Assembly: GCF_040801785.1 (NCBI RefSeq)
Contig: NZ_CP161805.1
Span: 1,488,001 to 1,552,000 of the forward strand
Origin: Sulfitobacter sp. LCG007
Lineage (GTDB): Bacteria > Pseudomonadota > Alphaproteobacteria > Rhodobacterales > Rhodobacteraceae
Direction of reading: 5' to 3'
Length of the DNA stretch: 64,000 nucleotides
Under the pieces are notes generated by a model. That model saw only the letters and a program-made list of their open reading frames with translations. It searched no databases and was not told where the DNA came from. The translations under genes and the position numbers were made by a program. The stretch's first letter is position 1. Every line of letters starts with the position of its first letter. This document shows, piece after piece, positions 1 to 8,564 of the stretch.

Positions 1-68
1 ATGAGCTGCATCATGTGATCGACCGAGACGAACGGGACGAGCGCCTTGTCGGAGGGTTCAAGCGACAT
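1..68 (-). CDS. Ornithine cyclodeaminase (N-terminal fragment, runs off window)
   Basis: Only the first 22 codons are present: an ATG at 68 preceded by a GAGGAG-type ribosome binding site, reading MSLEPSDKALVPFVSVDHMM and on to the window edge. That start resembles rhodobacterial ornithine cyclodeaminases, which convert ornithine to proline and ammonia. The gene begins 11 bases after the arginase stop on the same strand, which fits an arginine-to-proline catabolic operon (arginase makes ornithine, the cyclodeaminase consumes it). The family call rests mainly on this context and a short N-terminal match, so it is moderate. Confidence 0.6.
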   Translation of the reverse strand, partial: MSLEPSDKALVPFVSVDHMMQL

Positions 69-79
69 GGGGCGTCTCC

Positions 80-1000
80 TCAATAGGACCGGGTGGGCCG
101 GTCGAAGACGCGGCGTCCGAGGGCGGACGCCGCGAGGTCGACCATCACCTGCGCCGTCTGCCCGCGCTGATCGAGAAAGGGATTGAGCTCGACCAGATCG
201 AGCGAGGTCATGAGCCCGCTGTCGTGCAGCATCTCCATCACCAGATGACCCTCGCGGATCGTCGCGCCCCCCGGCACGGTGGTGCCCACCGCGGGGGCCA
301 CCGAGGGATCTAGGAAATCCACGTCGAGCGAGACATGCAGCATTGCGCCCGCAGCCGCCACCCGGTCGAGGAAGCTCTGCAGGGGCTTGGCGATGCCATT
401 CTCGTCGATGTCGCGCATGTCGACGCGCTGGATCGCGGTTTCCTGCAGGGCCGCGCGTTCGGGCGCATCGACCGAGCGCAAGCCGATGATGGCGATGTTT
501 TCCTGCGGGAGCGGGTCTGCGACCTCCGGGAACCCGTCAAACCCCGACCGCCCGGTGACAAAACCAAGCGGCGTGCCGTGCAGATTGCCGGAATCCGTGG
601 TCTGGGGCGTGTGGAAGTCGCTGTGCGCATCGAGCCAGAGCACGAAGAGCGGCTTTTGCCGCCCCGCCGCAAAGCGCATTGCCCCGAGCACGGTACCAAG
701 GGAAAGCGCATGATCGCCTCCCATGAAGATCGGCAAGCCCCGTGCAAGCGCGTCTTCGGAGGCATCTGCCAGCGCCTCTGTCCAGGCGATGGTCTCCTCG
801 CGCGCATGAAGCCTCTCATGCGGTTGCGCCGCGAAGGGCCGTGGCACCACATTTCCCAGATCTTCGACCGTGTGACCCAGCTCGGACAGCGCGCGGCCCA
901 ACCCGGCAGTGCGATAGGCGTCCGGTCCCATGAGGCAGCCGGTGCGGCGCTTGCCGCTGTCCACCGGCGCGCCGATCAGGAGGCAGGTCTGCTGGGGCAT
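80..1000 (-). CDS. rocF: Arginase
   Basis: Hydrolyses arginine to ornithine and urea in the cytoplasm. The 306-residue protein has the ureohydrolase manganese motifs in order: GGDHALSLG near residue 94, DAHSDFH near 124, and LDVDFLDP near 225. Length is normal for arginases (about 300). I use the ATG at 1000 because GGAGAA lies just upstream and homologues begin at the LIGAPVDSG strand; the open frame extends to 1126 but that part has no family-like content. It is followed at 11 bases by the ornithine cyclodeaminase start, so the two are probably co-transcribed. Agmatinase or formimidoglutamase are alternatives within the superfamily, but the arginase-type GAPVDSG start and the neighbour favour arginase. 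Confidence 0.92.
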   Translation of the reverse strand: MPQQTCLLIGAPVDSGKRRTGCLMGPDAYRTAGLGRALSELGHTVEDLGNVVPRPFAAQPHERLHAREETIAWTEALADASEDALARGLPIFMGGDHALSLGTVLGAMRFAAGRQKPLFVLWLDAHSDFHTPQTTDSGNLHGTPLGFVTGRSGFDGFPEVADPLPQENIAIIGLRSVDAPERAALQETAIQRVDMRDIDENGIAKPLQSFLDRVAAAGAMLHVSLDVDFLDPSVAPAVGTTVPGGATIREGHLVMEMLHDSGLMTSLDLVELNPFLDQRGQTAQVMVDLAASALGRRVFDRPTRSY

Positions 1001-1146
1001 CGAATTCTCCAAGACGTTGGTGCTGCGCAATATCATGCGCTCTGGCGCCCCAAGGCAAGCCGTGAATGCCTTGGACGCTCCGAGGGGTCTTGCCCGTTCC
1101 AAGTCCGCGCGCATACTCCGGGTCATCAGAAAAGCGGAGCCGGATC

Positions 1147-1617
1147 ATGGCTGACACCTTCGCGACGGGCGCCTGCGCCTGCGGATCGCTGACCTACCGG
1201 CTGACCCGCCCGCCCATGTTCACCCATTGCTGCCACTGCACTCAGTGCCAGAAGCTGACGGGCAGCGCCTTCGTGCTCAACACCATCATCGAGAACGACG
1301 CGATCGAGATCCTGTCCGGCCAGACCGTGACCACCGACGGGCCGTCGGAGGCGGGCAGGGCGCACATCATCTATCGCTGTGCCCGCTGCCTCGGCGCGAC
1401 ATGGAGCGACTACGGCGGACGCCCGAACTACCGCTTCGTTCGGGTCGGCACACTTGCTGAGCCGTCCCGCTTTCCACCCGATGCCCATATCTTCACCCGC
1501 TCGAAGCTCGACTGGGTGCTGATCCCCGAAGACCAGCGCGCCTTCGACGTCTTCTACGACCTCGAAACGGAATGGCCGCCAGAAATGCTTGCCCGCCGCC
1601 GCGCCGCCCTGGGCTGA
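1147..1617 (+). CDS. GFA (glutathione-dependent formaldehyde-activating) family protein
   Basis: A 156-residue cytoplasmic zinc-binding protein of the GFA/CENP-V fold. Visible zinc ligands are CAC near residues 10-12, CCHCTQC at 28-34 and a late CARC near 79-82, the usual spacing for the family. The ATG at 1147 follows a GCGGAG site; the in-frame start at 1066 lies inside the opposite-strand arginase leader and is not needed. Founding members were proposed to catalyse S-hydroxymethylglutathione formation, but most members have no proven reaction, so only the family is assigned. It is divergent from arginase and convergent with dsbB. Confidence 0.9.
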   Translation: MADTFATGACACGSLTYRLTRPPMFTHCCHCTQCQKLTGSAFVLNTIIENDAIEILSGQTVTTDGPSEAGRAHIIYRCARCLGATWSDYGGRPNYRFVRVGTLAEPSRFPPDAHIFTRSKLDWVLIPEDQRAFDVFYDLETEWPPEMLARRRAALG

Positions 1618-1669
1618 GGCAACCCCGGCATCGGCGTGACCGGTGGGCAGGGACAGCGGATCGGGCCCG

Positions 1670-2131
1670 TCAGCCCCGCGCCGCGCGCAGCCAGATCACG
1701 ACCAGCACGAAGGAAAACAGCGCGTTCCAGCCCGCCATGGAAAGGCCCATCAGCGACCAGACGATCTCGTCGCACATGACGAGTCCAGAGGGCCCCTCCG
1801 TCGAGAGCAGATCGGCGCCGGACATGCCGCCAAGGTCCAGCCCGCCGCCGGTGCAGCTTGCCGGCCCCGGCCACCAGCGCCATTCGACGCCGGCATGGTA
1901 GACACCGATCAGGGCGGTTGCCGCCGCCGCCAACGCCCCTAGCCATGCCAGGCTGCGCGGGGCCCCGGCGAGGATCGCGAGACCGATCAGCACCGCCGCG
2001 GCGTGGGGCCAGCGCTGCCAGAGGCACATCTTGCAGGGCGCGTAGCCGCCCAGGTGCTGGAAGGCGAAGGCCCCCAGCAGCAGGGCCGCGGAGCCGAGGG
2101 TGGCCAGCAGGACAAGGCGATGTCGGGTCAT
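1670..2131 (-). CDS. dsbB: DsbB-type disulfide bond formation membrane protein
   Basis: Inner-membrane oxidoreductase that reoxidises periplasmic DsbA and passes electrons to quinone. The 153-residue protein has four hydrophobic segments. A periplasmic CKMC (Cys33-Cys36) lies right after the first segment and is followed by LWQRWPH, the usual DsbB context. A second cysteine pair (SCTGG and VMCDE) sits in the later periplasmic loop. The start ATG overlaps the stop of the upstream YqaA-type gene (ATGA), so translation is coupled. Length is near the usual 150-180. No dsbA is in the window. Confidence 0.88.
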   Translation of the reverse strand: MTRHRLVLLATLGSAALLLGAFAFQHLGGYAPCKMCLWQRWPHAAAVLIGLAILAGAPRSLAWLGALAAAATALIGVYHAGVEWRWWPGPASCTGGGLDLGGMSGADLLSTEGPSGLVMCDEIVWSLMGLSMAGWNALFSFVLVVIWLRAARG

Positions 2132-2706
2132 AGGTATCTCACGAGCAGAAAGCCGCCGACAAGCAGCGCGACGAACAGGCTGAGGACGAGGCCGAGACGG
2201 CGCTCGATGAAGGCCCTCACGGGTGCACCGAACGCCTTGAGCAGCCCCGCGACCAGGAAGAAGCGTATCCCCCGGGCAAGGATCGAGGTCGCGATGAAGG
2301 TCGCAAGCGGCATGCCGGTCCAGCCGGACATGATCGTTATGACCTTGTAGGGAAAGGGTGTGATACCCGCCGTCAGGACCGCCCAGAAGCCGAAATCGTT
2401 GAAGCGGGCGCCGAACTCCGCCATGGCGTCGGCCTTGCCCATGCTCTCGAGGATCGGGCGTCCCAGCGTGTCGAAGGCAAGCGCACCGATGGCGTAGCCC
2501 GCGAGCCCTCCCAGCACGGACGAGACCATGGCGACGGTCGCGATCAGCCAGGCCCGGCGCGGCGCCGCGAGCACCATCGGGATCATCAGCACGTCGGGGG
2601 GGATCGGAAAGAAGGAGCTTTCCACGAAAGAGACGATCGCGAGCGCCCAGAGCGCATTCGGATGGTCGGAAAGGCCGATCACCCGGTCGTAGAGGCGGCG
2701 TATCAT
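2128..2706 (-). CDS. YqaA/DedA-like (SNARE-associated) membrane protein
   Basis: A 192-residue integral membrane protein of the DedA/VTT superfamily, YqaA branch. Signature features are FVESSFFPIPPDVLMIPMVLA early in the protein and the later GITPFPYKVITIMSGW segment. DedA-type proteins are implicated in lipid carrier recycling and membrane homeostasis, but the substrate of this branch is not established. I start at the ATG at 2706 (MIRRLYDRVIGL), which matches the family N terminus; the frame opens at 2769 with polar sequence of no family similarity. It overlaps dsbB by four bases, suggesting a two-gene operon. Confidence 0.87.
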   Translation of the reverse strand: MIRRLYDRVIGLSDHPNALWALAIVSFVESSFFPIPPDVLMIPMVLAAPRRAWLIATVAMVSSVLGGLAGYAIGALAFDTLGRPILESMGKADAMAEFGARFNDFGFWAVLTAGITPFPYKVITIMSGWTGMPLATFIATSILARGIRFFLVAGLLKAFGAPVRAFIERRLGLVLSLFVALLVGGFLLVRYL

Positions 2707-2840
2707 CAGCGGGTGTCTCGAGATCCTTGTATCGCGCCCTGCAAGACCACGTGAGACGGGCCCGGTCAAGCGCCGCGCGCGAGAAAACCCCTTGCCCGTA
2801 AAGTCCGCTGCGGCTACATCGCGAAACTGTCCGGCAACGG

Positions 2841-2926
2841 GCCCGAGTGGCGGAATGGTAGACGCAGCGGATTCAAAATCCGCCGGCTTAACGGCCTTGT
2901 CGGTTCGAGTCCGACCTCGGGTACCA
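2841..2926 (+). tRNA. tRNA-Leu(CAA)
   Basis: An 86-nt cloverleaf with a long class II variable arm. The acceptor GCCCGAG at 2841-2847 pairs with CTCGGGT at 2916-2922, discriminator A2923 follows, and CCA is encoded at 2924-2926. The anticodon stem GCGGA/TCCGC encloses TTCAAAA with anticodon CAA at 2874-2876. The T arm carries GGTTCGAGTCC. It reads the leucine codon UUG. It stands alone between opposite-strand genes. Confidence 0.97.
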
Positions 2927-2964
2927 TCGCTGTCCTGTGGCTTGATGACGGCGTGATCGGCGCG

Positions 2965-3759
2965 TCAGTTCGCCCAGGCGTGCCATTGCTCGAGCGAGCC
3001 TGCGAAGACGTTCACGTCGACAGGGCCACGCACCCCGGGCACCTTGCCTGTTCCTGTATATTGCCAGAATACCCAATCGGTGCCCGGATAGGTTTCGCGC
3101 GGGTGGTCCTTGACCGAGCGCAGCCAGAACTGCGTGCGCGGCAGGGCTCCGATGCCGGTGTCGCGGTAAAAATCCAGAGTGGTGTAGACGATGGGTCGGC
3201 GCCCGTAGTGCCGCTCGAGGATATCGAGAAAGCGCTCGGCCTCGGCCCGCACGGTGATGCCTGGAGGGCGCAGGCGGCAGGTGGGAGAAAGGTGGTTCCA
3301 CTCCATATCGAGGACGTGGGGCAAGGCGAAGCGGTCGCGGGGAACGTTCTCGATGAACCAGGCGGCCTGTTCCACGGCCGGACGACAGAAGTAGAAGAAA
3401 TGGTAGGCACCGTGACGGACGCCCGCGCGGCGCGCCGCTTCCCAGTGGGTGCGGAACATGGGGTCGACGATATCTCCGCCTTCCGTCGCCTTTATGAAGG
3501 CGAAGGCGGCACCGGACGCGCGCGCCTCGGCCCAGTCGATGTGGCCCTGCCAGCGCGACACGTCGATACCGTGCACCGGGTACTGCGTGGGCCTGCGGCT
3601 CGGCCAGTCGGTGGCATTGTGATCGTCGAATGCCGGGAAGGTCTGGAGACCGGTCCGCGCCACGGTCTGCGTCGCATCGGACGGGGCGGACCCGTTGCCG
3701 CCCGAACAGGCCGCGAGGGCGAGGGCGGTCACGGCGACGAGAAAGGTTCTGCGGATCAT
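2965..3759 (-). CDS. GH25 family muramidase lipoprotein
   Basis: A 264-residue exported glycoside hydrolase family 25 (lysozyme) protein predicted to cleave the peptidoglycan MurNAc-GlcNAc bond. It starts at 3759 with MIRRTF, a hydrophobic core and the lipobox LAAC, so it should be a lipoprotein. The catalytic domain begins near residue 60 with GIDVSRWQGHIDW, continues through FIKATEGG and GAYHFFYF, and carries the family DMEW acid pair and a C-terminal WVFWQYTGTG. An upstream in-frame start at 3849 would bury the signal peptide. It may act in cell-wall remodelling; no phage genes are adjacent. Confidence 0.88.
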   Translation of the reverse strand: MIRRTFLVAVTALALAACSGGNGSAPSDATQTVARTGLQTFPAFDDHNATDWPSRRPTQYPVHGIDVSRWQGHIDWAEARASGAAFAFIKATEGGDIVDPMFRTHWEAARRAGVRHGAYHFFYFCRPAVEQAAWFIENVPRDRFALPHVLDMEWNHLSPTCRLRPPGITVRAEAERFLDILERHYGRRPIVYTTLDFYRDTGIGALPRTQFWLRSVKDHPRETYPGTDWVFWQYTGTGKVPGVRGPVDVNVFAGSLEQWHAWAN

Positions 3760-3884
3760 GGACGTGCCTGTATCGTTTTGCCTCCGACAGTCCCCCTGCA
3801 CGGGGATTCTGTCAACCGCCTCGGCGCATGCCGGCGTCCCGTCCGACAATGCTACGGCAGGACGAAAAGATGGTTAACGACAGC

Positions 3885-4505
3885 TCAATTATCTTCGCGA
3901 GACGCGCGCCAGGCCGCCCAGTCCTCGGGTGTGTCCAGATCGCGCCGGGCGCGCTGGCCCGGCAGGCGGACGAGACGCAGGCGATCGCGGGCAGCCTCCA
4001 CGACCCTGCGCCCGCCGCTGTCGCCGCGCAGGGCGCGCAGATCCGCAAAGAGCGCGGCGGCGAAGACGATGGGATGACCCGGCGCGCCATCATCCGTTGC
4101 GCCGCGCCAGACAAGCGTGCCGTCGCCGGTATCGACCGCGCTCAGGACGGTGCGCAGGTCGTCCGCCGTCAGCTCCGGCAGGTCGCCCAGGACGAGCATC
4201 GCGGCGGGCGCGCCCTGCGGCAGGATCGCGAAGGCGGTGCGCAGGCTCGCTCCCATTCCCTCATCGGCCTCCGGCACGGGCAGCAGCGTCACATCCAGCC
4301 CGTCCAGCGCCTCGCGTCGCGGGCTGGGCGTTGCGGGGAGGGCAACGATCACCGGGCCAGTCGTGGCCTCCCGCGCGATCATTGCCTGTCTGCGGACGAG
4401 CGGAACCCCGTCGAGCGGCTCCATCAGCTTGTCGGCCCCGCGCATCCGGCTGGAACTGCCGGCGGCAAGGACGATGATCGGCAGGTCAGAGACAGCGTCG
4501 GTCAT
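3885..4505 (-). CDS. MobA-like NTP transferase (molybdopterin cytidylyltransferase-type)
   Basis: A 206-residue nucleotidyltransferase with the signature LAAGSSSRMRGADKL near residues 13-27 and the metal-binding GDLPEL near 107. The layout is that of MobA-like NTP transferases, which include the MocA and xanthine-dehydrogenase-accessory cytidylyltransferases that finish the molybdenum cofactor. The start ATG follows GAGAGAGAC. No molybdenum enzyme is present in the window, so the substrate is unproven. It lies 45 bases downstream of the demethylating dehydrogenase gene on the same strand and could share its transcript. Confidence 0.85.
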   Translation of the reverse strand: MTDAVSDLPIIVLAAGSSSRMRGADKLMEPLDGVPLVRRQAMIAREATTGPVIVALPATPSPRREALDGLDVTLLPVPEADEGMGASLRTAFAILPQGAPAAMLVLGDLPELTADDLRTVLSAVDTGDGTLVWRGATDDGAPGHPIVFAAALFADLRALRGDSGGRRVVEAARDRLRLVRLPGQRARRDLDTPEDWAAWRASREDN

Positions 4506-4550
4506 CGTCCATGTCTCTCTCGCAAGGTGGCGCCAGCTCCACCTTGCACC

Positions 4551-6959
4551 TCAGCCGCGCATCCTGGTGCCGTCCGCGTCGAATGGCGGCTCTGCGAGCG
4601 TCTTGGCGGGGCGCATCTGGCCCAGGATCTCGATCTCCACCCGGGGCGCCTCGGCAACCCGGTCCGCAGGCAGAAAGCCCATGGCGATGGACTTGCCTGA
4701 ATGATGCGCATAGCCGCCCGAGGTGCAGAAGCCCACGACTGCGCCGTCGATCCAGATCGGCTCGTAGCCATGTACATCGGCGTCTTCCGCATCGACCTCG
4801 AAGGCCACCAGCCGGCGTGCCGCCCCCGCGCTGCGTTCCGCTTCTGCTGCCGCCCGACCGATGAAATCCGTGTTCTTCTTGAAAGAGATGAAGCGGTCCA
4901 GTCCGGTTTCCGCTGCGGTGTAGTCGGGGGAGAATTCCGACATCCAGGACCCGAAGAACTTGTCGAGCCGCAGCGACATCATCGCGCGCATCCCGAAGGG
5001 GACCATGCCGTGCGGCTCTCCGGCGGCCCAGAGGACGGACCAGAGCTGCCGCTGGGCCATCGGGTCGCAGTAGATCTCGTAGCCCAGATCGCCCGTGTAG
5101 CTGACGCGCTGGACGATGCAGTCGGTCATGCCCACGACCATGCGGCGTACGTCCATGAACTTCATGTCCGAGACGTTGGCGCGGGTGCAGGCGGCGAGCA
5201 CATCGCGCGCCCTGGGCCCCGCGATCTGGAAGCCCGTGCGGCGGTCGGAGATGTTCTCGACCCGCACGCCCGCTTCGGCGTTGCGCTCGAACCAGCGCGT
5301 ATGAAATGCCTGCGCCCCGTAAGAGGCCGTGAGCTGGAATTCCTGCTCCGACAGGCAGGAGATGGTGAAATCGCCAATCAGCTTGCCCTTGTGCGACAGC
5401 ATCGGCGTAAGGCTCAGCCGTCCCGGCTGTGGCACGCGCCCCGCCATGATACGGTCGAGCCATTCCCGCGCGCCCGGTCCGGTCACGAGATACTTGCCGA
5501 AGTTCTGCACCTCGTTGATGCCCACGCCCTCGCGCACGCCGCGCACTTCGCGCGCGGTAGCGCCAAAGGCGTCGGAGCGACGGAAGGAGGGAGTCTCGTA
5601 GGTCGGTTCATCGCCGGTCGCGAAGTAGTTGACCACCTCCAGCCCGTGTTGCTGGCCCCAGACCGCGCCCATGCTGGTGAAGATGTCGTACATCGGCGTC
5701 GTGCGGTTGGGACGTCCGGCGGGGAGTTCCTCGTTCGGGTAGGAGATGGAAAAGCGTTTCTGGTAGTTCTCGATCACCTTGGGGCGCGTATATCCCGGCG
5801 TGATCCAGTTGCCGAAGCGCGCCACGTCGAGCGCCATCACGTCGCGCTCGGGTTCGCCCTCGATCATCCATTGCGCCAGCGTCAGGCCCACGCCGCCGCC
5901 CTGGCTGAATCCCGCCATCACACCGCAGGCCGACCAGTAGTTGCGCATCCCCGGCACCGGGCCGACAAGGGGGTTGCCGTCCGGGGCGAAGGTGAAGGGC
6001 CCGTGGATGACCGATTTCACGCCCGCCGTGGCGAGGACGGGGAAGCGCTTGTAGGCGAAGTCGATGCTCGACTCGATCTTGTCGAAATCGTCGGGCAGAA
6101 GCTCGTGCCCGAAATCCCAGGGCGTGCCGTCGACGGCCCAGGGGCGGCAGGGTTGCTCGTAGAAGCCGATGCACAGCCCGCGGCCCTCCTGGCGCAGATA
6201 GCTTTCCCCGGCGGGGTCCATCACATGGGGATGCTCGTGATCGCGTTCGTAGATCTCGGGGATGTCGTCGGTGACGATGTACTGATGCTCCATGGGGTGC
6301 AGCGGGAAGTAGACGCCCGCCATCGCGCCCACCTCACGCGCCCAGAGTCCGCCCGCGTTCACCACATGCTCGGCATGGATCGTGCCCTTGTCGGTGACCA
6401 CGTCCCAGGTCCCGTCCGGGCGCTGGTTGGTTTCGCGCACCATGCAGTGCGTCTCGATCGTCGCTCCGCCCATCCGCGCGGCCTTCGCGTAGGCGTGCGT
6501 CGTCCCGGACGGATCGAGATGCCCGTCGAGAGGGTCGTAGAGCCCGCCGATGATGCCCTCGATGTTGGTCACCGGCGCGATCTTCGCGATCTCCTCGGGC
6601 GTGACGATCTCGGTTTCGAGCCCCATGAAGCGGTGCTTTGCACGTTCGGCCAGCATCATGTCGAAGCGATCCTGGTTGTCGGCCAGCGTCACGCCGCCGA
6701 CGTGATGGAGCCCGCAGGACATGCCCGTAATCTCTTCGAGCTCCTTGTAGAGACGGATGGTATAGCCCTGCAACGCGGCCATGTTGGTGTCGCCGTTGAG
6801 CGTGTGAAAGCCGCCCGCCGCGTGCCAGGTGGAACCCGAGGTCAGCTCGGACCGTTCGAGCAGCATGACATCGGACCATCCCAGTTTCGTGAGATGATAG
6901 AGGACCGAGGCGCCGACGACACCGCCACCGATAACAACGACGCGGGTTGTGGTTTTCAT
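4551..6959 (-). CDS. FAD-dependent dimethylglycine/sarcosine dehydrogenase-like protein (DAO + GcvT domains)
   Basis: An 802-residue two-part enzyme of the demethylating dehydrogenase family that oxidises an N-methyl amine or glycine derivative and passes the one-carbon unit to tetrahydrofolate. The N-terminal DAO domain has the dinucleotide motif GGGVVGAS at residues 11-18 and SGSTWHAAGG at 41-50, where His46 is placed like the covalent flavin histidine of dimethylglycine dehydrogenase. From about residue 430 a GcvT/aminomethyltransferase domain follows, with TGPGAREWLDRI and VSYTGDLGYEIYCD. It closely resembles the second copy at 8565-10985. Substrate (dimethylglycine, sarcosine or another methylated amine) cannot be read from sequence. 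Confidence 0.88.
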   Translation of the reverse strand: MKTTTRVVVIGGGVVGASVLYHLTKLGWSDVMLLERSELTSGSTWHAAGGFHTLNGDTNMAALQGYTIRLYKELEEITGMSCGLHHVGGVTLADNQDRFDMMLAERAKHRFMGLETEIVTPEEIAKIAPVTNIEGIIGGLYDPLDGHLDPSGTTHAYAKAARMGGATIETHCMVRETNQRPDGTWDVVTDKGTIHAEHVVNAGGLWAREVGAMAGVYFPLHPMEHQYIVTDDIPEIYERDHEHPHVMDPAGESYLRQEGRGLCIGFYEQPCRPWAVDGTPWDFGHELLPDDFDKIESSIDFAYKRFPVLATAGVKSVIHGPFTFAPDGNPLVGPVPGMRNYWSACGVMAGFSQGGGVGLTLAQWMIEGEPERDVMALDVARFGNWITPGYTRPKVIENYQKRFSISYPNEELPAGRPNRTTPMYDIFTSMGAVWGQQHGLEVVNYFATGDEPTYETPSFRRSDAFGATAREVRGVREGVGINEVQNFGKYLVTGPGAREWLDRIMAGRVPQPGRLSLTPMLSHKGKLIGDFTISCLSEQEFQLTASYGAQAFHTRWFERNAEAGVRVENISDRRTGFQIAGPRARDVLAACTRANVSDMKFMDVRRMVVGMTDCIVQRVSYTGDLGYEIYCDPMAQRQLWSVLWAAGEPHGMVPFGMRAMMSLRLDKFFGSWMSEFSPDYTAAETGLDRFISFKKNTDFIGRAAAEAERSAGAARRLVAFEVDAEDADVHGYEPIWIDGAVVGFCTSGGYAHHSGKSIAMGFLPADRVAEAPRVEIEILGQMRPAKTLAEPPFDADGTRMRG

Positions 6960-7084
6960 GATGTCACCTTTGCTCTAGAACTTGGTCGGGACCCTAGGTC
7001 GTTGTGCCGCGGCGCCTTTGCCGTTTCCGACACGACCTGTCGCTCCGAGTCAATGGGCGGCAATATCCACGGACGGCAAGGCAC

Positions 7085-8401
7085 ATGAAACTAGACCTCA
7101 TCGCGCTCAGGAAACTCTCACCCGACACGCTGCTGCGCAAGGCGCGCGGCTACAGCCGGAAGCTCTGGGTCCGCGTGCTGGGCATGGGCCTTCTCGCGAT
7201 TTTCGTTCTGGCGCTGACCCAGATCGTGGAGCGCTTCGTGCCCGACAAGCTCGGCAGCCTGCTCACCGGCAGCGCCGCCGACGCGCTGCTCGACATCATC
7301 GCCGACGCCATGCTCGTCGTGACGACCTTCTCGCTCTCGGTGATGGTCGCGCTCTACCGCGCCTCGTCGAGCCAGTTCACCCCGCGCGTGCATCGCATGA
7401 TCCTCGAGGACCGGATCACGCAGAACACCCTCGCTGCCTTCATCGGGGCCTATGTCTACGCCCTCACGGCGATCATCCTGCGCAAGCTCGGCGTCTATAC
7501 CGACGAAAGGGCGCTCGTGCTTTTCGTGACCACGATGCTGGTGCTGGCCTTCATCGTCTGGAACCTGATCCGCTGGACGCTGCACCTGCAGACCTTCGGG
7601 AGCCTGATCGACACCACGCGCCAGCTCGAGGAGAAGACGCTCGCGCAATTCGAGGAGCGCCTCGAGATACCCTGCCTCGGCGGCATCCCGTGGTCCGGCA
7701 GATTGCCGGAGGGCACTCGTGCGATCGCCACGGCGAAAAGCGGCTATGTACAGCAGATCTATCCCGAAGCGCTGCAGGAGGCGGCCGAGCGGCACGGCCT
7801 GGCGGTCTTCGTCGCGCGCAACTCGGGATCCTATGTGTTCGAGAACGAACCGCTGCTTCATGTCGTCGCCGAAGGCGAGGCGACGGAAGAGGCGCGCGAC
7901 GAGAACATGGAGGACGCCCTTCGCGCCTGCATCGTGGTCGGCGATCTGCGCACCTACGAGCAGGACCCCCGCTTCGGCCTCATCGTCATGGGCGAGATCG
8001 CCTCGAAGGCCCTGTCGCCCGGCATCAACGATCCCGGCACCGCCATCGACGTGATCACCCGCGTGTCGCGCATCCTGTCGCGATACCGCGACGAGACGGG
8101 GCGCGACCGCAAACCCCGCTATCCGCGCCTGCACGTCACTGCGCTGGACCCGGAGGATCTGATCCGAGACGGCTTCGGCGCCGTGGGCCGGGACGGAGGG
8201 AAGCTCCTGGAGGTGCAGATACGTCTGCAACGTACCTTCGCGGCGCTGATGAAACACCCTGACGAGGGGCTCAGCAAGGCCGTGCGGGCCAAGGCGGTGG
8301 AACAGTACCGCCGGGCGATGGAGATGCTGGATTTCGGAGCCGATCGCGAGGCGCTTCGCCGCGCGACGATGGAAGATATCCGCGCAGAAGCCGAAGCCTG
8401 A
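7085..8401 (+). CDS. DUF2254 membrane protein
   Basis: A 438-residue predicted inner-membrane protein of the DUF2254 family, function unknown. Four hydrophobic segments occupy roughly residues 32-165, followed by a large soluble C-terminal region with GYVQQIYPEAL, the conserved RTYEQDPRFGLIVMGEIASKALSPGINDPGTA stretch (given here only as a family marker near residues 295-325), and an amphipathic tail. The start ATG at 7085 follows AAGG; an upstream in-frame ATG at 7004 lies in the divergent promoter region. It sits between two homologous demethylating dehydrogenase genes. Confidence 0.85.
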   Translation: MKLDLIALRKLSPDTLLRKARGYSRKLWVRVLGMGLLAIFVLALTQIVERFVPDKLGSLLTGSAADALLDIIADAMLVVTTFSLSVMVALYRASSSQFTPRVHRMILEDRITQNTLAAFIGAYVYALTAIILRKLGVYTDERALVLFVTTMLVLAFIVWNLIRWTLHLQTFGSLIDTTRQLEEKTLAQFEERLEIPCLGGIPWSGRLPEGTRAIATAKSGYVQQIYPEALQEAAERHGLAVFVARNSGSYVFENEPLLHVVAEGEATEEARDENMEDALRACIVVGDLRTYEQDPRFGLIVMGEIASKALSPGINDPGTAIDVITRVSRILSRYRDETGRDRKPRYPRLHVTALDPEDLIRDGFGAVGRDGGKLLEVQIRLQRTFAALMKHPDEGLSKAVRAKAVEQYRRAMEMLDFGADREALRRATMEDIRAEAEA

Positions 8402-8564
8402 GGCGAGCGGCCCGCCGCCTCGGGCATCGCGGTCGCGCGGACCGGGATCGCTGTCTCGCCCGCGCCAGCGCAAGGAGTGTCGCCAGCGACAAGATATGTC
8501 GGGTTCCGGCGATCCGGGTTGCGCAAGAGCCGGCAAGGCTGGGGGGAGCTTCGGAGGCTGCATC

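Noticed and set aside
4701-7088. 795-codon plus-strand frame
   Set aside because: Antisense of the first demethylating dehydrogenase; its composition is typical of a shadow frame.
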